Part shown: in pieces, positions 35,701 through 42,539 of the stretch
Layout of the letters: each line of letters begins with the position of its first letter
Numbering within the stretch: position 1 is the first letter of the stretch
NCBI GenBank assembly: GCA_963620035.1
Contig: CAVEXN010000016.1
Span: 1-48,531 of the forward strand
Source of the DNA: F23-D06 sp963620035
Lineage (GTDB): Bacteria > Bacteroidota > Bacteroidia > Bacteroidales > WCHB1-69
Length of the DNA stretch: 48,531 nt
Direction: 5' to 3'
Made by a program: the position numbers and the translations under genes
The notes under the pieces: model-generated
What the model saw: the letters and a program-made list of their open reading frames with translations, nothing else
Databases searched by the model: none
Told to the model about the DNA's origin: nothing

Positions 35701-38700
35701 CGGCTGCCGTGTCGGCATAGTTTGCAATGTTGGGAGTGGTTTCCATCCGCCAATGAATAGTGTTGTTGGTATTATCCTGGTCATCGCGGGAGCGCACCTC
35801 CACGTCTTTCACCTCTGTATAGGCATACTGGTGGTCCGCAAAATAGATGATGGTTTCAGCACCGGAAGAAAGGCTCGGTATTGTCACCGTGTCGCGATAC
35901 TGTTCATTGGTCCCGGACACGTTCAGATACACATCGACATTGGTTTGGGTTTGTCGTCCTTCGTTGCGGACCAAAGCGCCGACTACCTTCTCCATTCCAA
36001 GCCGGGCAGGTGTTTCGCCCTGTGCGTAAATCTGGTTGACGGCGATATCATTGTTCAGCAGATTACGGAGTCTGATGCGGTCGATATTGATATTGTTACC
36101 TTGTTGTGAAAAGGCGTCAAAGGCAATGTAAACGCATCCTGAAGAGATGTAGTTTGAAAGGTCATACGTATATAACGCCCATTGCGGCACGTTGGCTGTA
36201 GCCAAGTAACGTTTCACCAACGTGGAAGTCTGACCCTGCGGTGCGATTGCGGTAAAGGTGGTGCCGCCGTCCGTTGAAATCATCACCGTTACACCCTCCA
36301 GAGCCTTGTTGCTGGTTTTGTCGTGTGCGAACCACATTTCCAAAATCGGATTAACGGCACCGCTCAAGTCCACAACCGGCATAACAGCCCTCGACATAGT
36401 TCCGTTTGCAAAGGTTTTGGAGTTGAAAAAGAGACGGCCGGTACCGTAAACCGGGGCAATGTCGGGGTTGACGCCCGCACCCTCCTGAAATGTCCAGTTG
36501 CCCGCACCGGTGGTTGACACCTGCTGGATGGTCCACGTCTGCCGTGTGCCGTTGCTGAAGTCCTCTTCATAATAGGGTTTTGCCACCTCCATAATGAAAC
36601 TGGTTCGCAGGGTATCGTTTGCCTTGTTGTTGTCGCCGCTTGTGGTGATGACAAACGTGAAATCGATGGTCTGATTGGTCGGAATGACCACATTCGACGC
36701 CACAATCTGCGATGAGCTTCCCAAAAGCTGGATATTGCCACTTGTGACATTCGTTGTCTGATGCAGGGAGAGAGAGTCTGAATGAACAGTCACTACAGCA
36801 TTGTTTTGGGCAAAATTGAGTATCTCGGAGCCCTTGTTAGCAATAGACACCGTGATGTTGTATGTGGGTTGGGGGCAGGCACCCAAAGACGGGGACACCA
36901 TGGCCACTACGGCTGCATCAACGGTGGCAATGGGGTTGGCGTAGGCGCCCATATAGGTAAGTCCGGTACGCTGCAATCCCCGGATGTCCTGCAGCACGTT
37001 TGCGTTTCTGCCACATTCAAGGCCGGTAAATTCGGTCGGGAGCAGACTGGCAACTGCATTGGCCATCGGCGGAAGTAGGCTGATGCTCTGGCTCAATGCC
37101 GGTATAGCCTGTTCGAGTTCAGCGATGGTGTTACGGGCTACCGTCTTGTAGGCAATCACGCCCGAACCGGAAACAAAGTCGTTGTAAGTGCCCGCCACCG
37201 TGGAGGTCCCGTTCAAGTATAGCGGATAGTCTGTGCCGTCGCTGTTGTTGCATTGGTTGATGAGGATATTGTTGTTCAGTTCTGTCGTGTTGTTGTTCTG
37301 GATCATCAGGGCTGCCGTGTTGCTGAACGGAGCGTCAGACTTGACGTAAAGGCTGTTGTTGATAACCTTGAGCCCATTGCTGGAAACTATCTGCATAGCA
37401 TACGAACTGGCAGCGGTGACAGGATAGAGGATGACCTCATTATTATAAATGTAGCCCGTCGTCGTTCCGGTCGATGAACTGTTGCCGACATAGAGGCCGA
37501 AATTCGACTTGCCTACATTCACGTGGTTATTGCGGACGAAAAAGTCGCCGGAAGCATTCTTCAGACAGATACCGTATTCGGCGTCGTAGGTGCTGTCAAT
37601 AGTATTTCCGTCAATGTCCGGAGCAACGGCGTATTCGACATTGATACCGGTAAAGTTCTGCGGGAGACTCGTGCTGATTTGGGAAATATGGTTGTCCTTG
37701 AGCGTAACATTACAATAATAAGTATGGATGCCTCGGTAGCACGACGTGACGGAACTGTTCTGTATCGTTATGTTGTTGCGTTTGGCATTTGCGCCGATGA
37801 AATAGAAACCGTAGTTGCCGCCTACAAGTTGGCAGGAGGAGAAAGTCAGGGTGTCTGGAGCGGCGGATGTAGAGGCGACAGGACGACCGACGGCGAAACT
37901 GGTATTGTCTGTCGTGTTAGTCTGATAAGCCGTAATCTTGCAGTTCCGGAAAGCGACATTGCTGTTCCCGTTGCCGCGGAGCGTCACGCCCCTTGATACA
38001 TTCTGGCTCTTTCCCTGTATAGTCAAGTCCTTGAAAATGAAATGGTGAGCATCCACCAACGTAACCGCACCGTAGATGGTGTTTCCGTTGTCGTTATGAT
38101 TGTTGACAATGATGACATTGTCGCGGCTGTCGCCCTGGAAAGTGACCGTATTGGTAGCCGACTGTCCCGGGTAAGTCCCTGAGAAGTCGAAATCCTGATA
38201 GGTGCCGGGGCGGAAGTGGAATGTGGCGGGACCGTTCAGACCGCAGAACTCCAAGGCGGCCTTCACGGCGGCCATATCTGCAAAGTCCGGGTCGCTGCCG
38301 CCCACCGTATAGTCGCCGTGCAGCAGGCTGTCGCAAGCGAAGCCCGTATATTTGACTGTGTCGTTGCTGGGGTATCCGTCGGCCTGCCCGTTGCGGGTTG
38401 TCACATAGGCTGTGATATAGTTGTAGCCTTTTGTCGGCACAAACGAACCCAGCGAAAGTGTGTCGCTGATGTCGAAACAGATGTTGCCGGTCCAGTTATG
38501 GGTAGAGTTGTGGGTAACCTGACGGTTTTCGTTTTCAACCTTCAGCGTAACGCTCAAAGAGACCTGGTTGTCGCTGCCGGTGCTTTGTGAGTGCGGCACA
38601 TCGCTCTTGTTGGTAAAATAGAACTTGACGGGCTGTGCCGTTCCTGTGATGAAACAGTGTGGGAACTCCGAGACGTTGATGCTGTCGGCCCGGCAGTCGT

Positions 38701-39832
38701 TGTCATGGATGTTCGTCTGGTCGTGCCACGATATCAGCAGTGTATCAAGCCGTTTTGAATTCCCGTGTACATCTTCCATAACGATATGGTAACGTATCGT
38801 ATCATAATAGCAGATGCTCGGCAGCTGCCACTGGGCCGCAATCGTGTGTCCGTTGGCGGTCGGCGTGGTGTTGACGAAGTCGGTGTTGGGAACTGTCACT
38901 ACAGGTTCGTGGTTCTTCTGGTAAGTGAACACGATAGAATTGAAGTCGATGGTATCGTTATCTTGGAGCGTCGCATGAATCACATACGGACCCGTATTGT
39001 TTTTCATAGCCGTGTTCTTGTTCACATAGATGGGGGCGGTGAGCGTGATCCTCGGGGCTTCGAGTTCGCAGTTGGACATCAGCAAAGTGAGGTTATCGAC
39101 ATACCAGCCGGCACACGCTTCAGAGCCTGACGATTCCGGGGAGGTTTTGTTGATGCGGAACTGGAGTCTGAAATGTGTCGCCCCCGTCACGCAGACAAAC
39201 GAAGTTATGTCTATGATTTCATGTTTCCACCAACTGTTGTCAGGAGCGGCGGATGCCGTGTTGGGACGCCATCCGCTGTTGCCCGTGCCGTAGGCGGCAT
39301 CATTGAACTTGCCGCCGGTATAGTTGCCGAAATGGTCATTGGGACGGCTGCCGTATGGGTCGGCAAGCCCGTCTCCGTAATAGAAGGAACTGGTTTTCGA
39401 GAAGTTCAGGATCCGGTACGGTTCCCAGATATAGGCGCCCTCCTCGTCGATGCCCGTTGCCACAGAATAGTAGATGGTGGCATTGTCGAGCTGGCTGACC
39501 TTGCAGATATGGTCGAAACTGAGATAGACGTGGCGCACCGGCTGTGACATGGAGGAAGAACTGAGCGGTATGACATCTGTCGTCATTGACGAGTTGCCGC
39601 TCCGGTTATATACACTCGAGTGGAAACAGGCCGGCGACGAGGCATAAAGGGAACTGTCTAAACTCCAGTCGCCCGTTGTCTGGAACACACGCGTTGTCGT
39701 CACTCGGGGAGAACTTCCGTCAAAGTTCTCGTAATAAACCGTTGCCGTATCCAACGGCTGCGCCCAAGCCAACAAGGGGGCACAGAACAGTGTCACTGCG
39801 GAGATAATCTTTTTCAATGTAGTCATATCCAT
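29798..39832 (-). CDS. Giant multidomain T9SS-secreted surface protein
   Basis: 3344 residues. Signal peptide KKIISAVTLFCAPLLAWAQ, then a MAM-like jelly-roll (about 30-255, ending WYVDNLTLLMSNC). A right-handed beta-helix follows (about 505-965; DYTVGGSDPDFADMAAVKAA, then Asn-rich coils). A second MAM-like unit starts at about 1081 (EEDFSNGTRQTWTI). Two copies of a jelly-roll module (about 1711-1914 and 2338-2539; shared VPVKIxxK, LVYDG/LVFDG, GW) alternate with CARDB/Ig-like domains. A GEVED domain lies at about 2707-2820 (IDYNRNGIFDN, GETEDYAVRI). A last jelly-roll precedes the T9SS type A sorting domain (about 3260-3344: NEPNPAANSTRISYTVP to GIYFYTFTFNDVIVTKKMVIQR). An adhesin or glycan-binding role is likely; no catalytic site was recognised. 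It has its own promoter and terminator. Confidence 0.92.
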   Translation of the reverse strand: MDMTTLKKIISAVTLFCAPLLAWAQPLDTATVYYENFDGSSPRVTTTRVFQTTGDWSLDSSLYASSPACFHSSVYNRSGNSSMTTDVIPLSSSSMSQPVRHVYLSFDHICKVSQLDNATIYYSVATGIDEEGAYIWEPYRILNFSKTSSFYYGDGLADPYGSRPNDHFGNYTGGKFNDAAYGTGNSGWRPNTASAAPDNSWWKHEIIDITSFVCVTGATHFRLQFRINKTSPESSGSEACAGWYVDNLTLLMSNCELEAPRITLTAPIYVNKNTAMKNNTGPYVIHATLQDNDTIDFNSIVFTYQKNHEPVVTVPNTDFVNTTPTANGHTIAAQWQLPSICYYDTIRYHIVMEDVHGNSKRLDTLLISWHDQTNIHDNDCRADSINVSEFPHCFITGTAQPVKFYFTNKSDVPHSQSTGSDNQVSLSVTLKVENENRQVTHNSTHNWTGNICFDISDTLSLGSFVPTKGYNYITAYVTTRNGQADGYPSNDTVKYTGFACDSLLHGDYTVGGSDPDFADMAAVKAALEFCGLNGPATFHFRPGTYQDFDFSGTYPGQSATNTVTFQGDSRDNVIIVNNHNDNGNTIYGAVTLVDAHHFIFKDLTIQGKSQNVSRGVTLRGNGNSNVAFRNCKITAYQTNTTDNTSFAVGRPVASTSAAPDTLTFSSCQLVGGNYGFYFIGANAKRNNITIQNSSVTSCYRGIHTYYCNVTLKDNHISQISTSLPQNFTGINVEYAVAPDIDGNTIDSTYDAEYGICLKNASGDFFVRNNHVNVGKSNFGLYVGNSSSTGTTTGYIYNNEVILYPVTAASSYAMQIVSSNGLKVINNSLYVKSDAPFSNTAALMIQNNNTTELNNNILINQCNNSDGTDYPLYLNGTSTVAGTYNDFVSGSGVIAYKTVARNTIAELEQAIPALSQSISLLPPMANAVASLLPTEFTGLECGRNANVLQDIRGLQRTGLTYMGAYANPIATVDAAVVAMVSPSLGACPQPTYNITVSIANKGSEILNFAQNNAVVTVHSDSLSLHQTTNVTSGNIQLLGSSSQIVASNVVIPTNQTIDFTFVITTSGDNNKANDTLRTSFIMEVAKPYYEEDFSNGTRQTWTIQQVSTTGAGNWTFQEGAGVNPDIAPVYGTGRLFFNSKTFANGTMSRAVMPVVDLSGAVNPILEMWFAHDKTSNKALEGVTVMISTDGGTTFTAIAPQGQTSTLVKRYLATANVPQWALYTYDLSNYISSGCVYIAFDAFSQQGNNINIDRIRLRNLLNNDIAVNQIYAQGETPARLGMEKVVGALVRNEGRQTQTNVDVYLNVSGTNEQYRDTVTIPSLSSGAETIIYFADHQYAYTEVKDVEVRSRDDQDNTNNTIHWRMETTPNIANYADTAAVGLKIGDYTNVIRPCVRYKISEELAVTAVKYYYDRNYIDNPENGFRAFVSNAAGEIITTSETIQFDSLTPGTWNVIPIRNYALTNLTGEFYVGIEMLSKGDYLCAQVETPLRDSTFFYLESNGTYTPQTTGRFMIGALVDTPYVHDLAILDMQNPTTRCDLGHEHILVSITNNGMADVLPGTRLNFSINGLPTVTETLTDTLFSHVTRTYSFNTDFDFTNNRIDFDSIYNIKVWISKDAQDRLQYNDTLDLTILSLGKSPRPLVQDTVNVPYHTVGTLTAHLPATVQQGVIGWYANTGFESWEFLGYTDSTFETPVINFDTVFYANTNPGTLYDNIVGTGTQYSGTQPFIFNSGYSRGRMIYTETEVGQHGSITTIGLDVKNFTSSIIGSEGIPVKIYMKERSAAQGLYPTTTAIDWENDILGATLVYDGRLNPTATGWHYIVLSTPFNYAEGNLEVLVETNCGDYCTGTGTQCNNCGQYVSGGTGYPNFYQTATPNNANGYVQYKNANTRSMTGNYTNFTKRPNMHFTIANLECGSEKVPIYVHVPDIPNYDVETQTLDSPTGGCTIGTDEHIQVTVKNMLNNTIPAGKVTIHAQFNNRTVTHTINEPFASEEVKTVTFTDPVDLSAPTANVTYTYTIYTTLNGESVVYTHNDTITGSFVSNYTVPVQDQYVYTGYYDSTMVILQPNDVSSFDNKIRLYKYFRNQGDATPLQTPTITLQTYTTPALYDTVTYWFEGTTRMGTGNGTDGCPTRRVPIHINVFKPQYDLKTMELVEPVSYQCQTTLSPKLKVKVMNTDTAANSVIPANTFVLKSDFYDGTSHITGNSNVNVPISSRAAADIQYANGLNLVSQTQNKNYQYTVYTDPIESTMGVARYNDTITGTVKIPASPVAPSNITRTGVYGQPSTITLTPNPLSFYYFYETATSTTPIAQGTTFTTDPIYTSPKVYYYSGRIEHEDFKENIWVGNVGSAPAYNGGTDSELPFSMSSNHSYAKILYAKSDMGGFSGRIDSIGFNVSLRNASGSSVPVKIWLKNTADATTFASTSVNWTNETNSAQLVFDGELGFDNTGWFSIPLTGGFDYEGEGLFMYVEHDCGDGTGTGCTANEGISPLPKFKNTNITSSNLKKVLKKSNNTPISGSIAFQIEGNRWNTKFFVNHTCESPRGTITITTSVPQKDVAVLAITAPTTPNNAYIQNEQVTVTLKNNGTQSVSNIPVNYQLANGTPVTQNCTQSIASGATANFSFSTGVDLTSVYFNTPFKVYTSLTGDAFHDNDTASIVLKKQDPGLSHPQTSIDGVCIANVKFAGIDNGTADPFLSHPQPDVQLPSDRYVDYTSTTPANVVVDQRYPIEITHAFNKPTASGSVYKKVYIDYNRNGIFDNTELVYNSGSIPGATNEANATTMTYIDIPATADTGLTRMRIICSANNVAYADRIYNFAGETEDYAVRILPSYTHDMGIVDYVHPVGYVCPDTAAIMRVTLKNFGTQSETFTADNSLTVTATVAQGGNTATYNTTLTSGTVAPGETITAVIEHVNMDARGDYVISSRLTYQPDQYSHNDTLSTKANTDSLTRILSVPFTDNFETNTGNSSTGLHFTSDWYLGQSNPGYNWIVNQGASANNPTAGAAHDHTQEGLPLESKGRFATVPGVSGTASQNKWTTLTTRCINMHYRNGYPVELNMWKHFHGENDADFKLYIEAGSGKTFVVIDSLTRADGGQTTAASSWSSYTKAFSQIDEIAQLRFRLTSQVKRIDPCLDDISLSSGLPDLELVSIDRPGSDDASCVIIGDDICPVVTFRNNGYSPIREFDVRCTMAVGNDFDTIIQHVETNLEPGETISVEFDSCFNVTFNTRRLEFRFMGLIASDKDTTNNMGRVITCTNYDVPVYEKMGIIVAQNEPNPAANSTRISYTVPNEGKAMLAIYSAAGQLLYTDAKDVAEGEHYFDVNTSKLADGIYFYTFTFNDVIVTKKMVIQR

Positions 39833-39907
39833 TACTTAATATACTTATTATCAAATAGTTTCAATCTCAAATCATCCAATTCCCCTATCCAAACCGAAAT
39901 TAGGGAG

Positions 39908-39936
39908 CAAAGATACATTTTTCATTCATTAAACAA
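39908..39936 (-). promoter_or_regulatory. Promoter of the giant surface protein gene
   Basis: On the minus strand, TTG (complement of 39934-39936), an 18-base spacer, then TATCTTTG (complement of 39908-39915). The -7 box is 75 bases before the ATG. The promoter faces away from that of yceD. Confidence 0.7.
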
Positions 39937-40024
39937 TATATTCTGACATCAATTGGTTAATAAAATGCAGTGCTTTTCTGCGGGGAGCGTTTTTCCGCAA
40001 TTCCGGCATCATTGAAAATTGCAC

Positions 40025-40054
40025 TTGCATCATTAAAATAAAATGCTATCTTTG
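40025..40054 (+). promoter_or_regulatory. Promoter of yceD-rpmF
   Basis: TTG at 40025-40027, a 19-base spacer, then TATCTTTG at 40047-40054 followed by CAAC. Lies 20 bases before the yceD ATG, giving a very short leader. Confidence 0.75.
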
Positions 40055-40074
40055 CAACCCAAAAAATCAGAACG

Positions 40075-40626
40075 ATGGAGCACAAGGAACTGAAAGAACA
40101 ATTTAAGATTCGCTTGTCCGGAGTTGAAGATGGAAACTATTGCTATTCAATAAAATGCAATAGAGAGTTCTTTGAATTGGCAAAGATTGCAGACGTGGAG
40201 GACGGCGATCTCGATTTGCGGATTGAGATGGAAAAATCTGACAGATTGGCGAAATTGACGTTTGCTTTCAACGGCTATGTTTCTGCGCCTTGCGACCGTT
40301 GTCTGCTGCCGGTACACATCCCGGCGGATTTCGAAAGCCGGCTGATTGTGAAACTGGTTGCCGAGCCCGAAAAGAGCGCCGCCGCCGATGACGACGACAT
40401 CTGGATCATAGACGAGAACACCTACGAGTTGGACGTTTTTCATTTTGTCTATGAGTCCATATTCCTGGCCTTGCCGCTCCGCATCGTACACGAGGACGAC
40501 GAGAACGGCAATTCTACATGCGACCCTGACATTCTGAAAAAAATGGAAGAATTGGAAAACGCCGCCAAGGCCGGCAAGGAGAAAGACCCGCGCTGGGACG
40601 CACTGAAGAAGATAATAACTGATTAA
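40075..40626 (+). CDS. yceD: YceD family (DUF177) protein
   Basis: 183 residues. The family is typically encoded just before rpmF and has been linked to 23S rRNA or L32 maturation in plants and bacteria. The diagnostic element is the CxxC motif in YVSAPCDRCLLPVHIP (about 70-85), followed by DFESRLIVKLV, then an acidic stretch (DDDDIWIIDENTYELDVFHFVYESIFLALP) and the C-terminal KEKDPRWDALKKI signature. Twenty-two bases separate it from rpmF, in line with the usual linkage. Confidence 0.9.
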   Translation: MEHKELKEQFKIRLSGVEDGNYCYSIKCNREFFELAKIADVEDGDLDLRIEMEKSDRLAKLTFAFNGYVSAPCDRCLLPVHIPADFESRLIVKLVAEPEKSAAADDDDIWIIDENTYELDVFHFVYESIFLALPLRIVHEDDENGNSTCDPDILKKMEELENAAKAGKEKDPRWDALKKIITD

Positions 40627-40648
40627 AAACACATAAAAAGAAGAAGAT

Positions 40649-40837
40649 ATGCCTAATCCAAAAAGAAGACACTCGGCAATGAGAAGAGATAAGAGAAGAG
40701 CCCACGACTTCATCACGGCTCCTCAACTGACAACCTGCAGCCATTGCGGTGCACATATCCTTACCCACAGGATTTGCCCCGAATGTGGCTACTACAGAGG
40801 AAAACAAGCCATCGAAGTCAGCGGCACCGCCCAATAA
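40649..40837 (+). CDS. rpmF: 50S ribosomal protein L32
   Basis: 62 residues. The N-terminus MPNPKRRHSAMRRDKRRAHD is the L32 hallmark (VPKRRTSKSRRDKRRAH-like). A zinc-ribbon with all four cysteines is present (C30, C33, C43, C46 in CSHCGAHILTHRICPECG), so this is the zinc-binding form. The tail GYYRGKQAIE is typical. fabH and plsX, which follow in many bacteria, are absent here; a terminator follows instead. Confidence 0.96.
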   Translation: MPNPKRRHSAMRRDKRRAHDFITAPQLTTCSHCGAHILTHRICPECGYYRGKQAIEVSGTAQ

Positions 40838-40867
40838 GCGTCCCGCCGGTTCCATTCATTTGAGTTA

Positions 40868-40899
40868 GATGACATAAGCAATTATGCCATCTTTTCTTG
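40868..40899 (+). terminator. Intrinsic terminator after rpmF
   Basis: GATG-A-CATAA (40868-40877) pairs with TTATG-C-CATC (40882-40891) around a GCAA tetraloop with one A-C mismatch, followed by TTTTCTTG. It suggests that rdgB is transcribed separately, although no clear rdgB promoter box is visible before 40929. Confidence 0.6.
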
Positions 40900-40928
40900 T
40901 TTGTTTCATTTTATCATAAAAACCGACA

Positions 40929-41525
40929 ATGGACCTTGTTTTTGCCACCCACAACCAGCATAAAGTTCATGAAATCAGAGCCATCGCAGGCCCACATTGG
41001 AACATCGTCAGCCTTCATGACCTCGGCTGCACAGAAGAGATACCCGAAACCGCCGACACTCTGCAAGGCAACGCCCTGCAAAAAGCCCGCTTCGTACACG
41101 AACGCTACGGCATCAACTGCTTTGCTGACGACACGGGGCTTGAGATTGAAGCCCTTGGCGGACGGCCGGGCATCTATTCAGCGCGCTATGCCGGCGAACA
41201 CTGCTCCTTTGCCGACAACATGTACAAAGTGCTGGCCGAAATGGAAGGCCTCACCAACCGCAAGGCATGCTTCAAAACCGTCATCGCCCTACTTTGGGAC
41301 AACCGGGCTTATTTCTTTGAAGGCCGCATCGACGGAACCATCATCGAAAAACCGCGCGGCGACGCCGGCTTCGGCTACGACCCCGTGTTTGTACCCGACG
41401 GCAGAGACAAATCCTTTGCGGAAATGGATGAGTCGGAAAAAAACCGCATCAGCCACCGCGGACTTGCCATCGCAAAACTGCTTGATTTTCTGGACGGTCT
41501 GGAAAAGAAACAGCCTACCCGCTAA
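40929..41525 (+). CDS. rdgB: XTP/dITP diphosphatase (RdgB/HAM1 family)
   Basis: 198 residues. The enzyme hydrolyses XTP, dITP and ITP to monophosphates and pyrophosphate, keeping non-standard purines out of DNA and RNA. Family motifs are FATHNQHKVHEIRAI (5-19), DTLQGNALQKARF, CFADDTGLEIEALGGRPGIYSARYAG (with the metal-binding Asp pair), and GDAGFGYDPVFVPDG. The C-terminus has FAEMDESEKNRISHRGLA. Its stop TAA and the stop of the convergent merR gene share the bases CTAA. Confidence 0.96.
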   Translation: MDLVFATHNQHKVHEIRAIAGPHWNIVSLHDLGCTEEIPETADTLQGNALQKARFVHERYGINCFADDTGLEIEALGGRPGIYSARYAGEHCSFADNMYKVLAEMEGLTNRKACFKTVIALLWDNRAYFFEGRIDGTIIEKPRGDAGFGYDPVFVPDGRDKSFAEMDESEKNRISHRGLAIAKLLDFLDGLEKKQPTR

Positions 41526-41899
41526 TCCAGTCCCTCCTTTATCTTCAGCAACATCTCCTTCACTTTGAGCAGCGAAGTGACAATGGCGGCATTGTCAGCC
41601 TCGCGTATCAAGTCGCGCTTCAGCGCATCCTTGGCGCCTTGCAGCGTATAACCTTTGATCTTGGTCAAATAATAAATGGTGCGGATGATATCCATATCGT
41701 TCTTCGAGAAAAAACGGTCGCCTTTCTTGTTCTTGCGAGGTGTCAGCATGTCGAACTCCTTCTCCCAGAAACGCAGCGTTGAAGCCGGCAGCCCGAAAAT
41801 GGCAGTGGCCTCGCCCATACTGTAATAGAGCCTGCCGGAGCCGTCTTGAGACTCCGGGAAAGGCAAACAATTCCTGTCGTCTGTAATCTCCGGCTTCAT
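41522..41899 (-). CDS. MerR-family transcriptional regulator
   Basis: 125 residues. A winged-helix MerR domain covers about 24-92: LYYSMGEATAIFGLPASTLRFWEKEF, then TPRKNKKGDRFFSKNDMDIIRTIYYL and KIKGYTLQGAKDAL. The short C-terminal helix (about 100-125) would form the dimer coil. No effector-binding cysteines or ligand domain are present. Small regulators of this type are common in Bacteroidota; the targets are unknown. It starts inside the smpB stop codon (ATGA overlap), so the two are translationally coupled, an unusual pairing that might mean dosage linkage. Confidence 0.87.
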   Translation of the reverse strand: MKPEITDDRNCLPFPESQDGSGRLYYSMGEATAIFGLPASTLRFWEKEFDMLTPRKNKKGDRFFSKNDMDIIRTIYYLTKIKGYTLQGAKDALKRDLIREADNAAIVTSLLKVKEMLLKIKEGLD

Positions 41900-42357
41900 T
41901 CCCCGTCTTGCATTTTGCGGCGACGCTCATCCTTCTCTTTGATGCTTTCCCGCTTGTCATACAATTTCTTTCCCTTGGCAAGCGATATGTCCAGTTTGGC
42001 ATACCCGTTCTCATTGATCCACAACAAGGTAGGTACAATCGTGAAACCTTTCTCCTTCAGTTTTACCAGCAGTTTCTTGATTTCCCTTTTCTGGAGAAGG
42101 AGTTTGCGGTCTCTCTTCGGCAAGTGATTGTTATAACTGCCTGCCGCATATTCGCTCACATGCATATTGTGTACCCACAGCTCACCGTTCTCAAACGAGC
42201 AGTAGGCATCGGTAATGTTGGCCTTGCCTGCCCGTATCGACTTGATTTCGGTACCGGTCAGGACAAGACCTGCCGTATAAGAACTGAGCAGAAAATACTG
42301 GTATTCGGCTTTGCGGTTCTTAATGGCTATCTGTATCGGTTTCGTGTTCTTGCCCAT
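41896..42357 (-). CDS. smpB: SsrA-binding protein SmpB
   Basis: 153 residues from ATG 42357 (MGKNTKPIQIAIKNRKAEYQ); the longer frame begins with TTG inside the promoter box. SmpB carries tmRNA to stalled ribosomes. Motifs are AIKNRKAEYQY, GLVLTGTEIKSIRAGKANITDAY, LWVHNMHVSEYAAGSYNNHLPKRDRKLLL, GFTIVPTLLWINENGYAKLDISLAKGKK and the basic C-terminal tail YDKRESIKEKDERRR that mimics the missing codon-anticodon helix. No ssrA (tmRNA) gene was noticed in this window. Confidence 0.96.
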   Translation of the reverse strand: MGKNTKPIQIAIKNRKAEYQYFLLSSYTAGLVLTGTEIKSIRAGKANITDAYCSFENGELWVHNMHVSEYAAGSYNNHLPKRDRKLLLQKREIKKLLVKLKEKGFTIVPTLLWINENGYAKLDISLAKGKKLYDKRESIKEKDERRRKMQDGE

Positions 42358-42372
42358 ATCTCGTTTTGCGCG

Positions 42373-42380
42373 CAAAAGTA
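42373..42380 (-). promoter_or_regulatory. Promoter -7 box of smpB-merR
   Basis: The minus strand reads TACTTTTG, matching TAnnTTTG, 15 bases before the smpB ATG, which implies a leader of only a few bases. No TTG at the -33 distance. Confidence 0.45.
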
Positions 42381-42460
42381 CGCTTTTTATGCTTCCCTTT
42401 AACGCACCGGAAGCAAATGCACAACCTCAGGAAAGCAGTGCGACACCTTTATCTTTTTTG

Positions 42461-42468
42461 TATTTTTG
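42461..42468 (+). promoter_or_regulatory. Promoter -7 box of the polysaccharide operon
   Basis: TATTTTTG is a full match to TAnnTTTG, 71 bases before the flippase ATG. No TTG at the expected -33 position. It is the only plausible promoter before the four polysaccharide genes. Confidence 0.5.
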
Positions 42469-42539
42469 CCACGTTTTTTTCCGTATGAACTTCTATGGAA
42501 ATATCGGATGAAAGAAGGAACTGACACAGTTAAATTGCC

